A DNA stretch of 64,000 nt. Origin: Polyangiaceae bacterium. Its GTDB lineage: Bacteria > Myxococcota_A > Polyangia > Polyangiales > Polyangiaceae. The notes beneath the pieces were generated by a model. That model saw nothing but the letters and a program-made list of their open reading frames with translations. It searched no databases and had not been told where the DNA came from. Positions 55,520 through 64,000 of the stretch are shown piece by piece. Both the position numbers and the translations under genes were made by a program. How positions within the stretch are numbered: the first letter of the stretch is position 1; every line of letters begins with the position of its first letter. The DNA lies in the NCBI GenBank assembly GCA_020846005.1, contig JADLEQ010000110.1, forward strand, positions 1-64,000, written 5' to 3'.

Positions 55520-56560
55520 CTATAGCCCAGCCGGGACGGGCGCCAATTCCGGAGCGCGGACGGGCGCGTCCGTGCACGGTCGCTGGCGGAGCGCCGTCAC
55601 CGCGCCGCCGCTGGTTCGAACGCCGGCCGGGGCCGGAAGGGGCGCCAGCCAGATGTCGATCTCCGGCAGCGCATGGAACGGCCCGCTTCCCTCCAGCGGC
55701 CGGCGGACGGCCCCCATCGCGGGGTCGCTCGGGTGCGCCGTCTCCGTCCAGAAGCACCGCCCGTGATCGCCGGGCGCGTAGAGGTGCGCGCGGCCGCGCT
55801 CGACGATCACCTCCGCACGATCCACGACCGAGCCGTCCGCGCTGCGGGCCTCGAGGAGGATGCGCCCGGTCGGGAGTCGAACCCTGACGCCGGCGGCCGA
55901 GCTCTCGCCGCGGGCTGGGTCGACGACCGCCGCGGGGCGGCCGTCGGCCCACACGGTGAGGCGGTCACCCGTGAGCGCGAGGACGCGCACCTCGGCGGTG
56001 AGCAGCGCGTGCGCGACGAGCGCCGATCCGACGGCCAGGGTGGTCGTAGAGAGCGCCCACCGCACCGGGACACCCACCCACCGCCGCGCCCGGCTCGGGT
56101 CGGAGGCGGCGCGCCGGGCGAACGCCTCGCTGGCGCAGGCGAGCGCGCCGTCCGCCACGACCCACGCCGCGGCCCCCGCGACCTCGTGCCCGGGCGCCGG
56201 CCGCGCGACCCCGAGCCCCCACCACGGGAGCGCCGAGGCGAGGGCCGCGCCCAGCGCGATCGCGGCGGCGGAGCACCACGGCGCCGCGAGCGCGAGCGCC
56301 CACGCGACGCTGGCGCCCGCGAGCCCGCCGGCCACCGCGATCGCCAGCCAGCGCGTGCGCTCGGCGTGCACGTGACGCCGACACGCCGCGCAGTACGGGA
56401 CAGCGACCGCGCGCACCCCACGACGAGCCGGCTCGAGGTGCGTCGGAGGCGCCAGACAGCACGCGCACGCTCCTGCCTGGGTGGCGTCGGCCCCGCGCGC
56501 GACGACCCAGAGATCGGCGCGGCGCCATGGGGCGAGGAGCGCTCGGGCGGCAGGGTTCAT
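55520..56560 (-). CDS. Membrane protein with N-terminal zinc-ribbon-like motif
   Basis: 346 residues from ATG 56560. Residues 30-75 contain CACC (about 38-41) and C-x2-C (CAACRRH), a pattern fit for one Zn; two hydrophobic segments follow (about 84-125, LAIAVAGGLAGASVAWALALAAPW and AAIALGAALASALPWWGLG), then a third (about 195-225), and a C-terminal soluble beta-rich domain. Lies 9 bp upstream of grpE in the same orientation. Role unknown; context suggests envelope or stress function. Confidence 0.6.
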   Translation of the reverse strand: MNPAARALLAPWRRADLWVVARGADATQAGACACCLAPPTHLEPARRGVRAVAVPYCAACRRHVHAERTRWLAIAVAGGLAGASVAWALALAAPWCSAAAIALGAALASALPWWGLGVARPAPGHEVAGAAAWVVADGALACASEAFARRAASDPSRARRWVGVPVRWALSTTTLAVGSALVAHALLTAEVRVLALTGDRLTVWADGRPAAVVDPARGESSAAGVRVRLPTGRILLEARSADGSVVDRAEVIVERGRAHLYAPGDHGRCFWTETAHPSDPAMGAVRRPLEGSGPFHALPEIDIWLAPLPAPAGVRTSGGAVTALRQRPCTDAPVRAPELAPVPAGL

Positions 56561-56622
56561 CGGGGACGGTCGGACCTGCGGAGCATGCCTCCGCGCGGCC
56601 GTCCGTGCTACGCGCGAGCGCC

Positions 56623-58920
56623 ATGCACGGCGCCGATCCGCCCACCCGCGCGCCCGCTGGCACCGCCGCGCTGAACGACCCACAGCGCGCGGCCGTCGAA
56701 CACGAGGCGGGACCGCTGCTGGTGTTCGCGGGCGCCGGGAGCGGGAAGACGCGCGTGATCACCCACCGGATCGCGCGCCTCCTCGAGCATCACCGCGTGC
56801 CGCCCTACCGGGTCCTCGCCGTCACCTTCACGAACAAGGCCGCGGCCGAGATGCGCGCGCGAGTGTCGGCGCTGGCGGGCCCGGAGGTCACCTCGGATCT
56901 TTGGGCGGGGACCTTCCACGCGGTGTGCGCGCGCCTGCTCCGCCGTTACCACGCCGAGGTCGGGCTCGAGCGGAGCTTCACCATCTACGACGACTCCGAT
57001 CAGCGCGCGCTCGTCGCGCGGGTCGCGAAGACGCTCGGCTACGACGACCGACAGCACCCGCCGAAGCAGGTGTTGTCCTGGATCCACGCTCAGAAGCGCG
57101 AGGCACGCGCGCCAGGCGAGGCGGAGCCGATCCTCCCCGCGCACGCCGCGGCCGCCGAGATCTACGGGGGATATCAGCGCGCGCTCGCCGCGGCCAACGC
57201 GGTCGATTTCGACGACCTGCTCCTCCACGTCATGCGCCTCGCGGAGTCCGAGTCTCCCGCCGGCTCGGAGCTGCGCGCCCGGTTCTCCCACGTCTTGGTC
57301 GACGAGTTCCAAGACACGAACGCCGTGCAGTACCGGCTCGTCCGAGCGCTCGCGGCGCGGGAGCGGAACGTCTGCGTCGTGGGCGACGACGACCAGTCGA
57401 TCTACCGGTGGCGGGGCGCGGATGTCCGCATCATCCTGGGGTTCCGCCGGGACTTCCCCGACGCCGCCGTCGTCAAGCTGGAGCAGAACTACCGATCGAC
57501 GGCCAACGTCGTGCGCGCGGCGCTGGCCGTGATCGAGCCGGCGCGAGAGCGGGAGCCCAAGCGGCTCTGGACGGCCTCCCCGCCGGGCGACCCGATCTGC
57601 ATCCGAGGCGTGCGCGACGAGCGCGAGGAGGCGACGATGGTGGTCCGCCAGGTCGCGGAGGAGCGCGCGCGGGGGGTCGGCCCACGCGACATCGCGGTGT
57701 TCTACCGGACGCACGCCCAGTCCCGGGTGCTGGAGGAGGCCTTCCGTGGAGCCCGTATCCCCTACCAGGTGATCGGCGGCCATCGGTTCTTCGATCGAGC
57801 CGAGGTGAAGGACCTCCTCGCCTACCTCCGGCTGATCGCCAACCCGCGGAGCGACGCCGATCTGCTCCGGGTCGTGAACGTCCCAACCCGCGGGATCGGC
57901 GACAAGACGATCGACCGCGTGCTGTCCGTCGCCGCTGCCCGGGGGACGAGCGCGTGGGACGCGATCGACGCTGCCGCGAGTGAGCTCGGCTCGGGACCGC
58001 GGTCGCGGCTCGTCGCGTTCCGCGACGCGGTCGCGGAGCTGCGCCGGGCGGCGCCCGGGATCACCGTCCACGATCTTGCCGAGCGCGTGCTCGAGACGAC
58101 GGGCTACCGCGCCGCGCTGGTGAAGGCCGACGACGCGGAGAGCGATGCGCGCCTGGAGAACCTGGCGGAGCTGCTCGGTTCCATCCAGGAGTGGGAGGAC
58201 GAGACGCGAGGCGCGGGCCGGGAGCCCGAGCTCGCGGACTACCTGGAGCGGGTCGCGCTGGCGAGCGCGGTGGACCTGGCCGGGGACGAGGGCGCGGTGT
58301 CGCTGATGACGGTGCACGCGGCCAAGGGGCTCGAGTTCCGCGTGGTGCTCCTCACGGGGATGGAGGAGGAGGTCTTCCCGTACCGCGGGCTCGACGGCGC
58401 AGCGCCGGAGGAGCTCGACGAGGAGCGGCGCCTGGCGTACGTCGCGATCACGCGAGCGCGCGAGCGCCTCGTGGCGAGCTTCGCGACCCTGCGCACGCTG
58501 TTTGGGCGGACGCGATGGGGCGAGCCGAGCCGGTTCCTCGAGGCGCTCCCCTCCGAGATCGTCCGGGGTGAGGGGCTCGCGCGGGATTTCGGGCAGCGCC
58601 GCGCGTCCTCGCGGCGCGCGCCCGGGGAGCGCTGGGTCGAGCCCGAAGAGGCGGCGTGCTCAGCGTCTGCGTGGGGTGACGACCCCGCGCGCGAGGTCAC
58701 GACGGCGCGCCCCACCGGGGCGGCGGCCCGGAGCGCCGAGCCCGCCGAGGCGCCGGCCGCAGGCCCTCGCCTCCGGCGTGGCGACGCCGTCCGACACGCC
58801 CGGTTCGGGCGCGGCGTCGTGGAGAGCGGGGACGGCGCGTCCATCGTGAGCGTCCGCTTCGCCACGGTCGGGACGAAGCGCATCGACGCGCGCTTCCTGG
58901 AGCGGGCCGCGCCGAGCTGA
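56623..58920 (+). CDS. pcrA: UvrD/PcrA-type superfamily 1 DNA helicase
   Basis: 765 residues from ATG 56623. Motifs: Q-motif LNDPQRAAV, I AGAGSGKTRVITHRIA, Ia AVTFTNKAAAEMRAR, II LVDEFQDTN, III VCVVGDDDQSIYRWRGA, IV KLEQNYRST, V VSLMTVHAAKGLEFRVV, VI RRLAYVAITRARERL. The C-terminal tail RRGDAVRHARFGRGVVESGDG resembles the PcrA-type RNA-polymerase-binding Tudor-like domain. Acts 3'-5' in nucleotide excision and mismatch repair and in clearing RecA or RNAP. Divergent from the membrane-protein gene. Confidence 0.93.
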   Translation: MHGADPPTRAPAGTAALNDPQRAAVEHEAGPLLVFAGAGSGKTRVITHRIARLLEHHRVPPYRVLAVTFTNKAAAEMRARVSALAGPEVTSDLWAGTFHAVCARLLRRYHAEVGLERSFTIYDDSDQRALVARVAKTLGYDDRQHPPKQVLSWIHAQKREARAPGEAEPILPAHAAAAEIYGGYQRALAAANAVDFDDLLLHVMRLAESESPAGSELRARFSHVLVDEFQDTNAVQYRLVRALAARERNVCVVGDDDQSIYRWRGADVRIILGFRRDFPDAAVVKLEQNYRSTANVVRAALAVIEPAREREPKRLWTASPPGDPICIRGVRDEREEATMVVRQVAEERARGVGPRDIAVFYRTHAQSRVLEEAFRGARIPYQVIGGHRFFDRAEVKDLLAYLRLIANPRSDADLLRVVNVPTRGIGDKTIDRVLSVAAARGTSAWDAIDAAASELGSGPRSRLVAFRDAVAELRRAAPGITVHDLAERVLETTGYRAALVKADDAESDARLENLAELLGSIQEWEDETRGAGREPELADYLERVALASAVDLAGDEGAVSLMTVHAAKGLEFRVVLLTGMEEEVFPYRGLDGAAPEELDEERRLAYVAITRARERLVASFATLRTLFGRTRWGEPSRFLEALPSEIVRGEGLARDFGQRRASSRRAPGERWVEPEEAACSASAWGDDPAREVTTARPTGAAARSAEPAEAPAAGPRLRRGDAVRHARFGRGVVESGDGASIVSVRFATVGTKRIDARFLERAAPS

Positions 58921-58976
58921 CGTGCCGCGCGTCGGCCGGGCTCGCGCGCCACGCGGGTGCGCTAGGCTCCCGCCCG

Positions 58977-59288
58977 ATGAGCAAGCGACTGGAGATGCTG
59001 GAGAAGCTCGTGGCGTCCGGAGCCGCGGATTCGTTCGGCGTGTATGCGCTGGCGATGGAGCTGCGCAAGCTGGGCGAGGTGGACCGCGCGGTGGCGACCT
59101 TCGAGTCACTCCGCCAGCGCGACGCGCGGTACGTGCCGATGTACCTCATGGCGGCGCAGACGCTCGCCGACGCGTCACGCCCCGCCGAGGCGCGGAGCTG
59201 GGTCGAGCAGGGTATCGCCGAGGCGCGAGCGCAGGGCGAGGCGAAGGCGCTCGGTGAGCTCGAGGCGCTCCTCGCCGTGCTGGGCTGA
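58977..59288 (+). CDS. Short TPR-like protein
   Basis: 103 residues: MSKRLEMLEKLVASGAADSF then paired helices 'YALAMELRKLGEVDRAVATFESLRQ', 'RYVPMYLMAAQTLADASRPAEARSWVEQGIAEAR', typical of two TPR units. No signal peptide. Follows the helicase by 56 bp in the same orientation and is convergent with the patatin gene. Likely a small interaction adaptor. Confidence 0.75.
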   Translation: MSKRLEMLEKLVASGAADSFGVYALAMELRKLGEVDRAVATFESLRQRDARYVPMYLMAAQTLADASRPAEARSWVEQGIAEARAQGEAKALGELEALLAVLG

Positions 59289-59305
59289 GCGCGCCGCGAG
59301 CGGCG

Positions 59306-60577
59306 TCACCCCACGACGGGCGGAGGCAACGACCACCCGGAGGCTCCCCCCGTCGTGCCCGGATCGTCCTCGGGGGGTGAGTCGTCGGCCACGCTGCCGA
59401 AGAAGTCGAGCAGCTCTCCCCGCCGCGCCGCGGCGTCCGCACGGCCGAGCTCGATCAGACGGCGCGTGAAGCCGCCATCGAACAACAGGTAGCTCGCGAG
59501 GTCGGCGTCGTCGGCCACCCCCACGTCGAGCAACGACAGCAGACGCTTGGTGAGCAGCGGGCCGGCGCGGAGCTCGCCGCGCCGGAGGTACTCGGCGGCG
59601 ATCTCGCCGATCCCCGCGCTCGGCCGCACGACCATGAGCTCGATGCGCCGGTAGTCGTGCCCGCCGCGCCGCGCCGCCGACTCGTTCACCCGAGCCTCGA
59701 AGTCGTCCCCGTACGCCGCGCTCCCGCTCGCGAACAGATCGTTCAGCAGGTTGATCGTCCCCAGATCGTTGTCGAGGTGATCCAGCAGCAGCGCGTTGAG
59801 GATCTTCCCGAGCAAGAACGTCGCGCCCGGCATCGGGAGCTCGGCGCTCGGTACGTGGGGGACGCCGCGAACCGCCCGCGAGGTGCCGACGACCAGGATG
59901 TGGGTCGCCCCCAGACGGATGGCCGGGGCGATCGGGGTGTTTTGCCGAACGCCGCCGTCGACGTAGAGCTGGCTCCCGACGCGGACCGGCGGGAAGAGCA
60001 GCGGGATCGCGGCCGAGGCCAGCACGTGCTGGGGGCCGATACGATCGGCGCGGATGACCGTCCGTGGTGGCGCGCGGGTCGGCAGCGCCGTGTCCGGCGC
60101 AGTCTGCATGAAGATGACCGTGCGCCCCGCGGCGACCTCGGTCGCCGAGACGCTCAGGGCTCGCAGCCAGCCCTTGCGCAGGTTGCGGGAGATGGCGCGC
60201 CACGGGATCTCGCGCTGGACGAGGGCGGCCATCGGGGAGACATCGAAGAAGCCAGACCCGGACCCGCCGCCGAGCAGGACCCTCGGCAGGCTCACCACCT
60301 CGCGCCACCCGAACCCGAGCACGTCGTCGAGGCGTAGCCCCGCCCACACGTCGGCGAGCCGGCGAACCCCGAGCACGGGATCCGTCAGGTGCGCCGCGAG
60401 GTGGGCGGTGTTGACCGCGCCGACGCTCGTGCCGCAGAGGATCTCGACGCGCGGGGGAGCCCCGCGTTGCCGCGCGAGCTCGTCGAAGACGTAGGCGAGG
60501 ACACCGGCCTCGTAGGCGCCACGCGCGCCGCCGCCGGAGAGGATCAGGGCCAGCCGGCGCTTCGATCTCGGTTCCAC
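59306..60577 (-). CDS. Patatin-like phospholipase
   Basis: 423 residues from GTG. Glycine-rich oxyanion loop LSGGGARGAYEAG, nucleophile elbow LCGTSVGAVN (GxSxG), and catalytic Asp in LYVDGGVRQNTP (DGG). Ser/Asp dyad hydrolases that deacylate phospholipids, some secreted as effectors. No signal peptide; an unordered acidic/Pro-rich C-terminal tail. The stop is 17 bp from the convergent TPR gene. Confidence 0.92.
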   Translation of the reverse strand: MEPRSKRRLALILSGGGARGAYEAGVLAYVFDELARQRGAPPRVEILCGTSVGAVNTAHLAAHLTDPVLGVRRLADVWAGLRLDDVLGFGWREVVSLPRVLLGGGSGSGFFDVSPMAALVQREIPWRAISRNLRKGWLRALSVSATEVAAGRTVIFMQTAPDTALPTRAPPRTVIRADRIGPQHVLASAAIPLLFPPVRVGSQLYVDGGVRQNTPIAPAIRLGATHILVVGTSRAVRGVPHVPSAELPMPGATFLLGKILNALLLDHLDNDLGTINLLNDLFASGSAAYGDDFEARVNESAARRGGHDYRRIELMVVRPSAGIGEIAAEYLRRGELRAGPLLTKRLLSLLDVGVADDADLASYLLFDGGFTRRLIELGRADAAARRGELLDFFGSVADDSPPEDDPGTTGGASGWSLPPPVVG

Positions 60578-60635
60578 GGACCTCGACCCTACGCGGCGCG
60601 TGCCCGCAGGGCAACGGCGGCACCCGGCGGCGGGA

Positions 60636-62837
60636 TCAGGGCAGGGCGGTGCCGGCGGGCAGGCGCGGGATCTGCGCGCCCTTCGCGCGGAGGATGAGAT
60701 CGCGGGCGACCATCACCTCCACCAGATCGATCGCCGTGCTGCGCGCGACGGGCTCGAGCGCCGCCACTGCAGGCCAGGGGCTCGAGGGCAGGTGCAGGGC
60801 GACGTAGAACGCGGCCTCGGTGCGCTCGACGAGCGTGCGAGCCCCGGCGCTGAGCTCGGCGTCCGTCGCGCGTCCACGCCCCCAGGCGGCGAGTTTCGCG
60901 GGCCACCCGGTGGCGTCCTGGATCGACGCGAGCGCGTCGTCTACGGCGCCATCGGGGGGCGCGCCGCTCGCGACCTCGACGAGCCGGAGCCACAGCGCGA
61001 CGTACACGAGGTCCTCGGCTGCGAGCCCCGCCTCCCGAGCGCGACGGAGCATCGCGCGAGCGGCCTCGAGATCGCGCGCCGCGAGCGCGCGCCGCGAAGC
61101 GTCGAGGAGCGTCGCGGTGAGCTGCCGCGCGTCACCGGCGGACGCCGTGAGCGCGCGCTCGGTGGCCCGCGCGGCGCCGGACCGCTCACCGTAGGCGTCG
61201 AGCACCCTCGCGAGCAGCCGCTCCGCGCGCGCCTGCTCGGCGCCCGAGCGCGCGAGCTGCCGCGCGTCGAGCGCCCGCGCGAGGGCCATGGCGAGCGCGC
61301 TCGCCGCGTCCGGCGGCTGCCCCGCCTCGCGCGCGACCTCGAAGAGGACGAGCCAGGCCTCCGCCTCCCCCGGCGCGTCCCCGCCGCGCCGGGACATCTG
61401 GATCACCAGCTCGAGCGAGCGCCGGGCGCCAGCGAAGTCCCCTCGCTGACGCTGGATGCCAGAGAGCAACTGGTAGCCCTCCGCGGTGGGCTCGCGCCGA
61501 ACGGCGTCCTCGACCAGCGGCAGCGCGCGGGCGAGCTCCCCGGCGCGGGTCTCGAGCGCGCCCATGGCGTAGGTGACTCGCGCAGCGCTCGGCCGCACCG
61601 CGCCGACGCGAGAGTTCTCCCGCGCCGCCTCGAGCAGCCGCAGGGCGGCAGAGTACGTCCGCCGGGCCGCGTCGAGCTGCCCGATCGCGTCCTCGTTCAC
61701 CATCGCGTCGAGCACGAGCGCCAGCGCGAACGCGAGCTCCTCCGCGGTCGTCTGCGGGCCGAGCGCGTTCGCGAGGACGAGCGGCGCGGCCTCCGCGAGG
61801 CCGAGGCTGGGCAACAGCGCCGCGAGCGGCGCTGCCGCGCGGAAGTCGTTCGGCGCGCTGCGGTGCAGCTCGAGCGCCGCCCCCCAGGCCGCCGCGCGGG
61901 CCAGCTCCGGCTCCATCGAGGTCTCGGGGGTCTCGGGGTGGGTCGCGGCGTCGAAGAGGCGGAACAGATCTACCCACGCGCGTGGGTCATCCGCGCCGGC
62001 GCGCGCCAACCGATCGAGGAGCCCGGGCGGGACCGACCCGGCGAGGCCAGCCGTCTCCAGGGCCTGGGCCGCCGCAGCGGCGTCACCGTGCCGCAGGTGG
62101 AGCGCGACGAGCGACGCGCCCCCCGCGCGCAGCGCGCGGTACGCCTCGATCGCGTCGTCCCGCTCGTCGGGCGTCCGCACCGGCGCGCCATCCTGCTCGT
62201 AGCGCGCTGCGCCCCGGAGCCAGCGCACGGTGGCGTCTCGCGCCCCGGCGACGATCTCGCCCTGCGGGTCGAGGAGCGATCGCGCGACCGCCGCGCGCTG
62301 CTCCGCGCCCAGCGCGCTCATGCGATCCGAACGCTCGCTCCGCCACTCGGCGAGCGCGCGCAGGTGACCATCGATGTCATCCCGCTCGGGCCCCGCCGGG
62401 AGCAGCCCGCGCAGCATCCCGTAGAGCGCACGCGCGCGCCCCTCGTCCCCCTGGCGGGCGACCTCGTGAGCGCCCTCGCGCAGCGCCACCTGGCCGCCCT
62501 CCAGCATCGAGGGATGGAGCTCGCCCTCGCGGACCAGATAGAAGGCTCCCGTGAGGGCCGCGAGGCCAGCCGCGCTGCCCCCGGTCTCGAAGCGTGACGC
62601 CGCCCTGACGAGCTGGCGCCGCACGACCCCCGCGAGCAGGTTGGTCCGCTGGGGCGTCCGCTCGCCCGCGGAGAGCACCTGCTGAGCGGACACGGAGAAC
62701 GCCGCGTCGGACACCGCGACGGGCGCGACGGGCGCGGCGTCACCCGGCGCCGACGGCGCGCGGGGTGGAGGCGACCCGCGGCAGCCGAGAGGGACGATCG
62801 CACAGGACAGAGCGACGAGGACCGGGGCGAGCCGCAA
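60636..62837 (-). CDS. TPR-repeat lipoprotein
   Basis: 733 residues from TTG 62837. Signal peptide MRLAPVLVALSCAIVPLGC, lipobox PLGC with Cys19. Mature part is nearly all paired helices (VARSLLDPQGEIVAG, YALRAL-type, 'LEARAAMLRRAREAGL' segments) of TPR or Sel1 type. Probably a periplasmic scaffold on the outer membrane. Divergent from the terminal Ser/Thr kinase gene, across the 13-bp repeat array. Confidence 0.75.
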   Translation of the reverse strand: MRLAPVLVALSCAIVPLGCRGSPPPRAPSAPGDAAPVAPVAVSDAAFSVSAQQVLSAGERTPQRTNLLAGVVRRQLVRAASRFETGGSAAGLAALTGAFYLVREGELHPSMLEGGQVALREGAHEVARQGDEGRARALYGMLRGLLPAGPERDDIDGHLRALAEWRSERSDRMSALGAEQRAAVARSLLDPQGEIVAGARDATVRWLRGAARYEQDGAPVRTPDERDDAIEAYRALRAGGASLVALHLRHGDAAAAAQALETAGLAGSVPPGLLDRLARAGADDPRAWVDLFRLFDAATHPETPETSMEPELARAAAWGAALELHRSAPNDFRAAAPLAALLPSLGLAEAAPLVLANALGPQTTAEELAFALALVLDAMVNEDAIGQLDAARRTYSAALRLLEAARENSRVGAVRPSAARVTYAMGALETRAGELARALPLVEDAVRREPTAEGYQLLSGIQRQRGDFAGARRSLELVIQMSRRGGDAPGEAEAWLVLFEVAREAGQPPDAASALAMALARALDARQLARSGAEQARAERLLARVLDAYGERSGAARATERALTASAGDARQLTATLLDASRRALAARDLEAARAMLRRAREAGLAAEDLVYVALWLRLVEVASGAPPDGAVDDALASIQDATGWPAKLAAWGRGRATDAELSAGARTLVERTEAAFYVALHLPSSPWPAVAALEPVARSTAIDLVEVMVARDLILRAKGAQIPRLPAGTALP

Positions 62838-62889
62838 GGTGGGCTCACTCTAGCGCCACGACCGCGCCCGGCACCACCACCCGGCGCGA

Positions 62890-63019
62890 CGGCCCGACAC
62901 CACGGCCCGACACCACGGCCCGACGCCACGGCCCGACACCACGGCCCGACACCACGGCCCGACACCACGGCCCGACACCACGGCCCGACACCACGGCCCC
63001 ACACGACGGCCCACACCGG
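62890..63019. repeat. 13-bp minisatellite (about nine to ten copies)
   Basis: The unit CGGCCCGACACCA repeats head to tail from 62890: copies 1, 2 and 4-8 exact, copy 3 with one change (CGACGCCA), the last two degenerate (CGGCCCCACACGA, CGGCCCACACCGG). It occupies much of the 324-bp divergent region 62838-63161 between a TPR lipoprotein and a Ser/Thr kinase. Being 13 bp it is neither coding-phase nor of typical CRISPR form. Confidence 0.9.
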
Positions 63020-63161
63020 CCTGCGATCGGCCCGCCCGGAGCGGCCCCGGGGCGACGGGGCGGCCCCGGGGGCCGCGCGGAGAGCCGCTGATCCTGCCGC
63101 CGGCGGGGCGATGCGGGGGAGGGGCTAGGTCGGAGGCGCGCGGCCGGTGTACGTTTCGCGG

Positions 63162-64000
63162 GTGACGGTCGCCGCGACCACGCCGTTCGGACCGTTCGTC
63201 CTCGAGCGACGGATCGCGGTCGGCGGGACCGCGGAGGTCTACCTCGCGCGGCCCAAGCTGGGCACTCGCCCCGCGCCGGTGCTGGTCGTGAAGCGCTTGC
63301 TCGGGGGCGCGACGAGCGACGAGGACTTCGGGGCGCTCGAGCGGGAGGCGACGTTGCACCAGGCCGTCTCGCACCCGAACGTCGTCCGCGTGTTCGGCGC
63401 GGGCATGGTCGGCACCGAGCCCTACCTGGCGATGGAGTACGTCGAAGGCGTCGATCTCTACCGGCTGCTCCGGCGGGTGGAGTCGGAGCAGCGGCCAGTC
63501 CCCGCGGAGCTCGGGATCTACGTGGCCCACGAGATCGCCGAGGCGCTCGACTCCGTGCACGACGCGCGCGACGCCTCCGGGCAGCCGCTCGGGATCGTGC
63601 ACCGCGACGTGACGCCGTCGAACATCTACCTCTCGGTGCGCGGCGAGGTGAAGCTCGGGGACTTCGGGATCGCGCGGGTCGGCGAGCGAGCGGGGCCGCC
63701 GCCGAGCGGCCGCGGGCTGAAGGGGAAGCTCGGCTACCTCGCGCCGGAGCAGATCGCGGGGGAGCCGGCTGACGGCCGGGCGGACCTGTTCGCGCTCGGG
63801 GCGGTGCTCGGCGAGATCTTGATCGGGGAGCGCGTCTTCCCAGGGCAAGGGCAGCTCGCGGTCCTGCTCGCGATCCGCGACGGCAACCTCGAGCCCCTCG
63901 AGCGCCAGCGGGAGAACCTCCCCCCCGGGCTCCACGAGGTGTTGACGCGCGCGTTGGCGCGCGACCCCGCCGCCCGCTACGCGACGGGGGCCGCGCTGGC
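63162..64000 (+). CDS. Ser/Thr protein kinase, N-terminal part (runs off the window)
   Basis: At least 279 residues. Kinase domain: glycine loop (IAVGGTAEVYLA), VVKRLL with catalytic Lys, HPNVVRVFGAG, EYVEGVDLYRLL, catalytic loop IVHRDVTPSN intact, DFGIARVG, LGYLAPEQIAG, and the RADLFALGAVLGEI stretch. In contrast to the large kinase-like protein at 49-53 kb it keeps HRD and DFG. Start GTG 63162; GTG 63147, ten bases after GGAGG, is an in-frame alternative. The C-terminus lies outside, so any further domains are unknown. Confidence 0.9.
   Translation, partial: MTVAATTPFGPFVLERRIAVGGTAEVYLARPKLGTRPAPVLVVKRLLGGATSDEDFGALEREATLHQAVSHPNVVRVFGAGMVGTEPYLAMEYVEGVDLYRLLRRVESEQRPVPAELGIYVAHEIAEALDSVHDARDASGQPLGIVHRDVTPSNIYLSVRGEVKLGDFGIARVGERAGPPPSGRGLKGKLGYLAPEQIAGEPADGRADLFALGAVLGEILIGERVFPGQGQLAVLLAIRDGNLEPLERQRENLPPGLHEVLTRALARDPAARYATGAAL

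Noticed and set aside
62890-63019. CRISPR array
   Set aside because: 13-bp unit with no spacers; it is a head-to-tail minisatellite and no cas genes are nearby.

Overview
The window is very GC-rich (strong G/C third-position bias, many GTG/TTG starts) and coding-dense on both strands. It looks like a chromosomal piece of a myxobacterium (Myxococcota, probably the Sorangiineae/Polyangia side). This rests on the gene types: several eukaryote-like Ser/Thr kinase proteins, a PP2C phosphatase, TPR proteins, many lipoproteins, hybrid kinases, SxtJ/carbamoyltransferase cassettes, and a housekeeping core with dnaA, grpE-dnaK, hemE-hemY, mutM, rpiA and a PcrA/UvrD helicase. I see no phage, transposon, CRISPR array or rRNA. 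One tRNA (Gln, TTG anticodon) is present.

Layout. 0-9.9 kb: end of a Cys-rich lipoprotein gene, a heterodimeric ABC exporter pair, a very long Omp85/BamA-like protein, a phosphodiester-glycosidase-like membrane protein and mutM. 9.9-14.4 kb: a tightly overlapping operon of an SGNH-hydrolase/FGE-like fusion, SxtJ, an O-carbamoyltransferase and a 52-residue DUF5989 protein. 14.5-25.5 kb: an unusual block with four radical-SAM proteins (two with cobalamin-binding-like N-termini), a GYPPCC-motif partner, a membrane spermidine-synthase-like protein, a Tat-lipoprotein clan GH-A glycosidase and a ferritin-like di-iron protein; most neighbours overlap or abut. This is my main candidate for an undescribed system. 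25.5-30.2 kb: a sodium/solute symporter followed by two kinases, resembling a split CbrA-type sensor. 30.3-37.8 kb: chromate transporter, a small outer-membrane-like protein, fdhD, a molybdenum formate dehydrogenase and its fused diaphorase subunit. 37.9-40.7 kb: rpiA, PP2C phosphatase, and an ECF sigma factor with a membrane partner. 40.9-44.5 kb: tRNA-Gln, then a heme operon (membrane protein, CcmE of the CXXXY type, HemE, HemY). 44.6-49.1 kb: an unknown 448-residue protein, a FadL/PorV-like outer-membrane protein, a 0.66-kb gap with a DnaA-box pair, and dnaA. 49.2-56.6 kb: zinc-ribbon membrane protein, grpE, dnaK, and a 1267-residue pseudokinase-ATPase-TPR protein. 56.6-64 kb: helicase, small TPR protein, patatin, TPR lipoprotein, a 13-bp minisatellite, and the start of a Ser/Thr kinase.

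Many genes are translationally coupled by 4-bp ATGA/GTGA overlaps, so operon membership can be read directly: SGNH-FGE/SxtJ/carbamoyltransferase; B12-radical-SAM/spermidine-synthase-like; fdsGB/fdsA/fdhD; REC-kinase/kinase; membrane protein/ccmE and hemE/hemY; sigma/membrane partner. All assignments are from reading motifs by eye; no database search was run.
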